From: Nitzschia sp. pyKryTriq1
Lineage: Eukaryota > Bacillariophyta > Bacillariophyceae > Bacillariales > Bacillariaceae
Reading direction: 5' to 3'
DNA: 64,000 bases
NCBI GenBank assembly: GCA_956465555.1
Contig: OY101115.1
Location: 4,068,120 to 4,132,119 of the forward strand
Positions 58,315 to 64,000 of this stretch are shown here, one piece after another. Numbering within the stretch: the stretch's first letter is position 1; the number at the start of each line of letters is the position of its first letter. Below the pieces are notes generated by a model. It ran no database searches. It had not been told where the DNA came from and saw only the letters and a program-made list of their open reading frames with translations. The position numbers and the translations under genes were made by a program.

Positions 58315-61251
58315 TTAACTTTGAAACTCTTGAAGCCCGAAAACCGAAGGCGCACTTGGGGTATCGAGATTAGGACGACTGTCGGTGTTGGTAGCGGCCA
58401 TTGCATTCATCATAGCAGCTGCAGCTGCCTCGTCTTCTTCGTCACTGCATCCTCGGACGTCAATGGTCACGGCGTTTCTTACTTGCACACCAGCAGGAGG
58501 GATAACAACCGGCTTGTCGAAAATGCCATTGATCACCGCCACTTGCTCAGAATCGGTAATTTCAAGTGAATCTGCGTTGTTCAAATATAACGTCAAACCA
58601 ACGATTCTTGCTTCGGACCATGGATGATACCCAGATACCCGTATAGCACTTGAGGTCACACTATGAACGACATTGCTTTCGAAAATGCCCAAAGCTTGGG
58701 CATTCGTTGCTTCCGTTACCGTATCTTCTGAGTGCGGGCCTCGAGGTGTTTCACGAAGCTGCAACCAAAAACCATGCCCCTGGGACCCAGTCGCAACGTT
58801 TCCAATAAAATTATTCATTGGATTTGTGATCCAGAATATAGCAGGTGTGTCATCTGTCTCCTTTCCACTCACGCCCACTTGGGGCATGAGGCGGTGTGCC
58901 GCTTGGTTGTACACACCGAGGTTTCCTTGAAAAACATTTCCTTGTTCCAACCCACTTTCCAACGCAAAGCAATGACCTGTTACGTTAAAGGCAACGTTTG
59001 CTTCGACCCGCATGTTGTTGGTAGCGTGTAGAACAATACCCCGTTGTCTCGAATGACGAATTGTATTCTTGGCTACAACCGTACCCTTCATATCTTGGCA
59101 GTTGTCGAAATGAATAGGATAGCGGTCTCGCACTCCAGCTACTCCCCACCCATCAAAGTCAGCACCTTCGATGATCTGAGTGACACCTGAAGTGTGCAGA
59201 ATTGTCAAATGGCCCCCCTGTTCAAAGACAATATTACGTGACAGGAGCACCACCTCAGTAGCGTAGTGACGACTCTCCTTGACCGTAACGGGAGACTGGA
59301 TAGGCCGACTGATTTCGACCTCGACAGATTCTTCATCATGGTCGGATACCTCTTTGATCTCAACAACCTCCCATTCATCCCATGCTGGTGATTGGGATGT
59401 GATCAACAAGTGAGCCCCTCGTACCCAATGATTCTTTATCGTATTTGGTAAAATCAACCGGTCCACCGGTCCATCAACCAGTTCAAAAGAAATATCGTCG
59501 ACATCGTAGTCAACAGAAGAGGTACCAAGCGTCTCGGCAATGATACTGACATGGTGAGAGTGCACAATATCGTTGGGGAGTGTGGTGAGTGCTCCCCTAC
59601 AATGAACCCATTGTCCTTGCGATGGCGGGCAACGTGCGACTACTGCAAACTGAGAGATTCTGCTTGATTCACCATGGACATTCCATTCTATGGTGACAGG
59701 CGTATTCGAGTGCACTCGTACCTTGGCCCGAAAGCGGTAGGTGGCTTTTGCCTTTACGCAAGAGGGGGGTATACTCAAGGTGATTCCACGTTTGCTCCTG
59801 TCATCATCGACCAACCCCCCTTCATCATGCAGAACAACCGCTCTTCCTGACAACTGAAAGAACCGATTCGAATTTTCTGAAGCAGTTCGAATCTGCACGA
59901 ATTCTGAGTTCGTTTGAAATGGAAAGGGAGAAAAGGGGAACAATTCCGCATTGCCATTGGCGGCAACCAAGTTGGCACAGATCTTATCCGGGTCCGCAAA
60001 GGCTTCTTTTGGTGGCATTTCAATGGTAAACTCTAGGAGCTCTATTTCTTCCCCGGGACCCGGCCCCTGGAGATAGAAAATATGATAAACGTTGGTCTCG
60101 TCAAACTCTTCTTGCGTGAATTCGAGGTATGTGTGAATGATAATGTCTTTTCCATATTCAGTTCGATGAGATTCGTTTTCATTCCATCGATCCACTGTTT
60201 GTTCCTCTGCAGATGCACTCCGATGTTTGGTACTGAGTTTCATACAATTCCTCCCTGTTGTAGCGCACTGTGTCAGACCTTCTCCCCTTGGTATCCGAAC
60301 CTTGGCAGTCACAAGATAAGTAGACTTGGCCGAGAGGCAGTGTCGGATCTCGCGCGTATCAATGACAAAGCCGTGATCCTGATGGCTTCGCCGTGTAATC
60401 TTCAAGGAGTGACCCGTCCACTCGGTGAAAGTTCCCCAAGACCCACTTATATAGCTTGGTGGTGGCTCAGTGAATCCGTGATGAATCAATTCTCCGTTCC
60501 TCGAAGGACAACCAGCTTGCTTTATTGGTTCCACATACTGCTTGTATTCAAAGTCTGGGACATGCCATCCCGTTTTGCTACCATCAACATCCAGGAGTGA
60601 CACCCATGACGGCGTGTCGGGTGATGGCAATCCCTTTATTACCAGCTTCCCACCAGCTACTACGAAGGGCCGTTCTCCCATATCGCACTCTTCAAAGTTT
60701 TCCTTTCCGCACGGATATGGATTGGTGGAAGTGTTGTTTTGTCTAGGTGGCCGAAAAGAAATAGGCCGTGGAGGAAGTTCTAGCGGTGCAATCCAAGTAA
60801 CTGTCACTGCTGGAAGCCCATTAATGGCCTTGGCAGAATACATGTGCAGTTCGCCTTGCACCAATATCGATGTCGTCTTGACTTTGAGATGCGAATTGGG
60901 TGGAAAGACGAGCTTCCCTTGGACATCAATACCGTTGTGGAAAACGAGATCACGCCCCCAAACCTTGTGATCAATCTCCACACACTGCCCGCACGGGATG
61001 GTTATTCCTCGATTGAAAATGGTACCATCATCCGCTCCAAACAACGAGCTCCAAGGCCGACACTCCGCCCGGTCTAGCTCCGCGTTGCATTCTAGCGGTG
61101 AAAATGTGCCAGTAGGGTGGTCGATGAGTGCTGTCTGAAAGAGGTTCTCGACGGGCTCTGTTGCACTCCCTCGTAAACTCGCCTGAATAATAGCACATTG
61201 TCGGAACAAAAAGATCGTTGAGGCGACTGTCACGTAGCGTGACAAAAGCAT
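58315..61251 (-). CDS. Secreted G8-domain, beta-helix protein (CEMIP/PKHD1L1-like)
   Basis: Single exon, 978 residues. A signal peptide covers about residues 1-24 (VASTIFLFRQCAIIQAS). A G8 domain spans about 75-190: ITIPCGQCVEIDHKVWGRD, then VQGKLVFPPNSHLKVK and LVQGELHMYS. The middle (about 230-640) has two carbohydrate-binding-module-like stretches with paired Cys. The last 300 residues are a parallel beta-helix typical of G8 proteins: VVLLSRNIVFEQGGHLTI, GTVVAKNTIRHSRQRGIVLH, HCFALESGLEQGNVFQGNLG, FWITNPMNNFIGNVATGSQG and HGFWLQLRE. Such proteins act at the cell surface or matrix; CEMIP is involved in hyaluronan breakdown, but no such substrate is known for diatoms. The tail is acidic and Ala/Met-rich. 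No membrane anchor is seen, so release or wall association is likely. Confidence 0.85.
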   Translation of the reverse strand: MLLSRYVTVASTIFLFRQCAIIQASLRGSATEPVENLFQTALIDHPTGTFSPLECNAELDRAECRPWSSLFGADDGTIFNRGITIPCGQCVEIDHKVWGRDLVFHNGIDVQGKLVFPPNSHLKVKTTSILVQGELHMYSAKAINGLPAVTVTWIAPLELPPRPISFRPPRQNNTSTNPYPCGKENFEECDMGERPFVVAGGKLVIKGLPSPDTPSWVSLLDVDGSKTGWHVPDFEYKQYVEPIKQAGCPSRNGELIHHGFTEPPPSYISGSWGTFTEWTGHSLKITRRSHQDHGFVIDTREIRHCLSAKSTYLVTAKVRIPRGEGLTQCATTGRNCMKLSTKHRSASAEEQTVDRWNENESHRTEYGKDIIIHTYLEFTQEEFDETNVYHIFYLQGPGPGEEIELLEFTIEMPPKEAFADPDKICANLVAANGNAELFPFSPFPFQTNSEFVQIRTASENSNRFFQLSGRAVVLHDEGGLVDDDRSKRGITLSIPPSCVKAKATYRFRAKVRVHSNTPVTIEWNVHGESSRISQFAVVARCPPSQGQWVHCRGALTTLPNDIVHSHHVSIIAETLGTSSVDYDVDDISFELVDGPVDRLILPNTIKNHWVRGAHLLITSQSPAWDEWEVVEIKEVSDHDEESVEVEISRPIQSPVTVKESRHYATEVVLLSRNIVFEQGGHLTILHTSGVTQIIEGADFDGWGVAGVRDRYPIHFDNCQDMKGTVVAKNTIRHSRQRGIVLHATNNMRVEANVAFNVTGHCFALESGLEQGNVFQGNLGVYNQAAHRLMPQVGVSGKETDDTPAIFWITNPMNNFIGNVATGSQGHGFWLQLRETPRGPHSEDTVTEATNAQALGIFESNVVHSVTSSAIRVSGYHPWSEARIVGLTLYLNNADSLEITDSEQVAVINGIFDKPVVIPPAGVQVRNAVTIDVRGCSDEEDEAAAAAMMNAMAATNTDSRPNLDTPSAPSVFGLQEFQS

Positions 61252-62056
61252 CGCTGATTATTCTTGTGCGCACGAAGTACGGTAATGTACAGTACGTAGC
61301 GTTCGAGTTTCGAGTTCTCTTGTTGAATGAAAACTGAAAACTGTCTGATGGAACTATCGCTTTTCTTTCCGGAAGAATGAATCGCCAGAATGAATGAACA
61401 CGGCAACACAATATCGTAAGGATGTAGTCGTAGGGGTACGAGTGAGTAGAGGAGCAATGATCTGTTGCAGTTAATATGTTATTTTTTTTAAAAGAAGACG
61501 ACAGGCGACGTCGACTCCTCATTACTCCTCCATCGCGTCCTCTGCTTTTTGATGTCTGTCTTGTGTTCTTTGGAAAGGCGCGCGGTATCGGTAGTGTACC
61601 GTGTTGTGCCGTACCAGGTACAGTACAAGTATGGTATGGTGTGCTTTCGAGCTTGGTACGGTGATACATAGGTCTACCGGTACCGGTAGGTCCCTGTCTG
61701 GGGTACCGGGGTACGGTAGGTCTACGTACGGTACGTAAATGCACGGCCCGACCGACCTGGCCGACCGGCGCGAATGAAAAAATTGACGACCTTTTCACCA
61801 ATCTCACAATCTCTTTGTCATCATCATCAACATCATCTTATCCCTAATAACACTACTAGTAGTCTCTTTCATATCAAGACTAGGTGTACGGTAGTACTCG
61901 TGATTTTGCAGTGCCACTCTTTGTTTTAGCGTTTCTGCCCACTCGTACCGGTACAAGTAGTCTACAGTTGAGATACTGCCCTGGGTCAAGACCACTGCCA
62001 TCTTCGCTGCCATCTGCCATTTTACGGGGTTATTTACATCCTTTCGCGACACAAAC
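61252..62056. other. Divergent intergenic region with GTAC island
   Basis: An 805-bp region between the G8 gene and the LOR gene. A very dense GTAC/CCGG island at about 61600-61740 (words GTACCGGTAGG, GGGGTACCGGGGTACGG) and a smaller one at 61935-61965. No gene is supported. Confidence 0.6.
61600..61740. repeat. GTAC-rich island between divergent genes
   Basis: Dense overlapping GTACC, ACCGGT and CGTACG words with strong self-complementarity. It lies 350 bp from the G8 start and 320 bp from the LOR start. Confidence 0.7.
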
Positions 62057-62728
62057 ATGGGCTTGATCAATCACTCAACTCCTATTCCGACTGACGAGGA
62101 CTTGAATTATGTCCATCCGTCTCCCAAGAAAGTATTGTGCCACGATCTACCAGCGGACAAGTACTATCATTTGATCATGAAGGAAAAACTCTGGTCGAGC
62201 TGGTCTTCGGACTCTTTTGGAGTCTACTATGGAGGGACTGAAAAGAAACCATTCGAGGTTGATGTCAAGGGCAAGACACTTAGCCTTCGCGATCGCATGG
62301 TATTGCGCGTGACGGAAACTGACACTCCCGTGGCAGTCATTTTACGCATGCATCTCAAATTGGAGACAACTTTCAAGATTTACGGCTTTGTTCCCTACGA
62401 GGAGGGACAACCTCCCAGCGAGAACCAGAAACACGAAGACCACCCACTCTATGAATGGGCCGAGTGCAAGGACAAGTTCTTTTCGGTCCGTAAAACTATG
62501 ACCATGTTTGATGGCGTAAGCTACGTCATGGATGGAGTCGGTAAGGTGATTGCAGCCCACCGTCAAATGAGAATTGCTCGTGATGGCAAACCTTGTGTTT
62601 ACATGAGGGAACATAATCTCGGTTTCTTTACTGGAAACCAGTGGGAAATTAAAATCGGCCCCGGCATTGATCCCTGCATCATTATTGCCTTCGCAGCGAT
62701 TATGGACGAGATGAATGAACAAGGCTGA
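62057..62728 (+). CDS. LURP-one-related (LOR, tubby-like fold) protein
   Basis: Single exon, 223 residues, the usual size for the family (about 200). LOR proteins have the tubby C-terminal fold: a 12-strand barrel around one long helix, often lipid- or membrane-associated, with a defence role in plants. Matching features: YYHLIMKEKLWSSWSSDSFG (first strands), FEVDVKGKTLSLRDRMVLRV (the conserved V-x-G-x-x-x-S-L-R-D block), VAVILRMHLKLETTFKIYGF, a FSVRKTMTMF strand and the late MRIARDGKPCVYMREHNL. The C-terminal hydrophobic helix is DPCIIIAFAAIMDEM, as expected for the core helix. Function in this organism is unknown. Confidence 0.82.
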   Translation: MGLINHSTPIPTDEDLNYVHPSPKKVLCHDLPADKYYHLIMKEKLWSSWSSDSFGVYYGGTEKKPFEVDVKGKTLSLRDRMVLRVTETDTPVAVILRMHLKLETTFKIYGFVPYEEGQPPSENQKHEDHPLYEWAECKDKFFSVRKTMTMFDGVSYVMDGVGKVIAAHRQMRIARDGKPCVYMREHNLGFFTGNQWEIKIGPGIDPCIIIAFAAIMDEMNEQG

Positions 62729-62894
62729 AAAATTAACTCAATCCCACGTACAGTATATGAGCAACCCAGAGGACGAGGAGTCCCCCCTCCCGCCCGCCCC
62801 ACTTCGCTGATTTTGATGTATTTACGAACTACAAACTACGGACATATGAATTGTAGAATGAAAACAATAGTAATTTTTGTCGCTCCCACATATA

Positions 62895-64000
62895 TTATGT
62901 GGCGGTCTTCAGCAAACGGCTACGAATTCGATTCAGCATGCGCTCACATTGTTGTTTGGGCGACTCTTGTAGCAGCAGCGGTATCAGAGTTGAAATTTCC
63001 AGCAATAGCGATTCCAGTTCGTCGTGATATGGTGCTTGTTTCGATACGATCATGGCGTTGTCGACTGTTTCCTTCCCGGTTTGCTTCGCTTCCTGTTGGA
63101 TATCTGCAGCAATCTTGACCTGCATTTCAAGGGCTTCCATCTGCAGCCAATTCACCCAAACGGAAACCAAGGACCAAATACTTCCCTCAACTAATCCTGA
63201 CAGCAGTCTTCCAGCTATGGATGAGTACTCTTTGTTGTTGGATAAAAGTTCACGCAGAGTCTTGGCAATTTTGTTCAAGTCTTCGCTGTCGGCATAGGTT
63301 TCGTCTAGAACTTCCCCTTGGACCCGCAGATAAGTAGATTGCGTGACCCAATCCTTAGGATTCACAATGGTGTCAATCCGAATGGGATGCGTCACGAGGT
63401 GATGTGCTACCAGATGGATTTGGCCCTGCGTTTGGTCCGCCACATCTTCGACACGCACAATTTGGTAGAGCCAGCCATACTTGGCGTATCGACCGGCGTG
63501 ATAGGGATGAGCCACTGGTACCACAAACTGTTTGCTGCCATTGGACAAGACATCTTTGTACATTTCTCGATATCGTGGTTCAAAAATCTTCAAAGGGGTT
63601 TCCATGCCTGATACTGGGATATCTGTCAGGTGTGAAAACAGAGGGAGCGGGCTGTCGTCTTGGTCGCCCATTGGCATCACAGGACTTGATAGAGGGAAGA
63701 GTGGAAGATCGGACGGTCGATACGGCTTATCCTTCATTTCTTCCATCTTTGGCAGCCATTCTACAGCTTCTACCCAATCGCGGGGAAATGATGCCAGTGT
63801 AGAATGATGATTCGTGTCACAGAGTTCCGTTGATTGCTTGGCTGGCAGCTTTTCGGGGTCGATGGAATGGAGCAGTCGAAGTCCATCTAACGCTTGTTGA
63901 AGGCCTTGTTTCACCACGGTTTCATTTTCACGACGAAATGACTTTCGTAATGATCGGTATAAGTCATCCGAAGTCTCGACAGGAACGCCATCAATCTTTT
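62895..64000 (-). CDS. Lon N-terminal (substrate-binding) domain protein, partial
   Basis: The frame is open to the right edge of the window, so the 5' end is missing; 368 residues are visible ending at TAG/TGA-side 62895. LPLFPLSSPVMPMG, then TPLKIFEPRYREMYKDVL is the signature of the Lon N-domain (L-P-L-F-P-L ... x-x-L-x-I-F-E-P-R-Y). The barrel continues with YGWLYQIVRVEDVADQTQGQ and HPIRIDTIVNP. The C-terminal half is a helix bundle (SIAGRLLSGLVEGSIWSLVS, KTLRELLSN) ending in a basic helix. No AAA+ or protease domain follows, so this is a stand-alone LON-domain protein like those of plastids rather than the full protease. A plastid location is possible but the N-terminus lies outside the window. 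Confidence 0.8.
   Translation of the reverse strand, partial: KIDGVPVETSDDLYRSLRKSFRRENETVVKQGLQQALDGLRLLHSIDPEKLPAKQSTELCDTNHHSTLASFPRDWVEAVEWLPKMEEMKDKPYRPSDLPLFPLSSPVMPMGDQDDSPLPLFSHLTDIPVSGMETPLKIFEPRYREMYKDVLSNGSKQFVVPVAHPYHAGRYAKYGWLYQIVRVEDVADQTQGQIHLVAHHLVTHPIRIDTIVNPKDWVTQSTYLRVQGEVLDETYADSEDLNKIAKTLRELLSNNKEYSSIAGRLLSGLVEGSIWSLVSVWVNWLQMEALEMQVKIAADIQQEAKQTGKETVDNAMIVSKQAPYHDELESLLLEISTLIPLLLQESPKQQCERMLNRIRSRLLKTAT

Overview
The window reads as nuclear DNA of a diatom, most likely a raphid pennate. The evidence is: spliceosomal introns of 59-144 bp with GT..AG ends; a plastid lumen protein with an ER-type signal followed by a twin-arginine lumen signal; diatom-rich families (DUF6824, GRDP-like, several sulfotransferase-like and GT92/GT47-like proteins); and genes packed on both strands with convergent 3' ends often less than 120 bp apart. 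The genus is inference. Most genes here are housekeeping eukaryotic genes. I built multi-exon models by hand from splice sites, requiring the reading frame to be kept; all start and stop positions come from the sequence.

Left part (1-14.3 kb): a SUMO-like-fold protein with a GRDP-like N-terminus, a 92-residue membrane protein (-), UTP11, the SMC5/6 subunit NSE3 (MAGE domain), then a rearranged patch. That patch holds three pieces of an ApaH-like phosphatase: a C-terminal fragment, an N-terminal copy, and an inverted partial copy almost identical over about 500 bp. They lie around a Mu-like glutathione transferase. A DUF6824 gene (-), a 41-bp tandem satellite, a 5'-truncated sulfotransferase-like gene and a two-exon membrane sulfotransferase (-) follow.

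Middle (15-41 kb): a dynamin-like GTPase with an unusual stalk insertion, a secreted protein (-), a signal-bearing membrane protein with three 21-cysteine repeats, a three-exon GT92 glycosyltransferase (-), a 0.6-kb MITE-like element, a heme-NO-binding (H-NOX) protein with an unrecognised C-terminal half, VPS16 (five exons), a thylakoid lumen protein (-), a SEC23-like COPII protein, aspartate aminotransferase (-) and a sulfotransferase-GT31 fusion. Next comes a decayed glycosyltransferase zone holding an exostosin-like remnant and a short Copia-like fossil.

Right part (43-64 kb): a multi-pass membrane protein, an alpha/beta hydrolase (-), eIF3e, DRG2 (-), an AT-hook protein, a D-cysteine desulfhydrase-like enzyme (-), another sulfotransferase, MON1, a secreted G8/beta-helix protein (-), a LURP-one-related protein and a partial Lon-N-domain protein (-).

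Functional groupings: endolysosomal and secretory traffic (VPS16, MON1, SEC23-like, dynamin-like), cell-surface glycan and sulfation enzymes (GT92, ST-GT31 fusion, sulfotransferases, G8 protein), ribosome and translation factors (UTP11, eIF3e, DRG2), and plastid and sensing proteins (lumen protein, H-NOX). No bacterial-style operons, CRISPR arrays, rRNA or confident tRNA genes were seen. The most consistent noncoding signal is a set of GTAC/CCGG-rich self-complementary islands, mostly upstream of start codons. The strongest candidates for new biology are the H-NOX protein, the ST-GT31 fusion, the cysteine-repeat protein and these islands.
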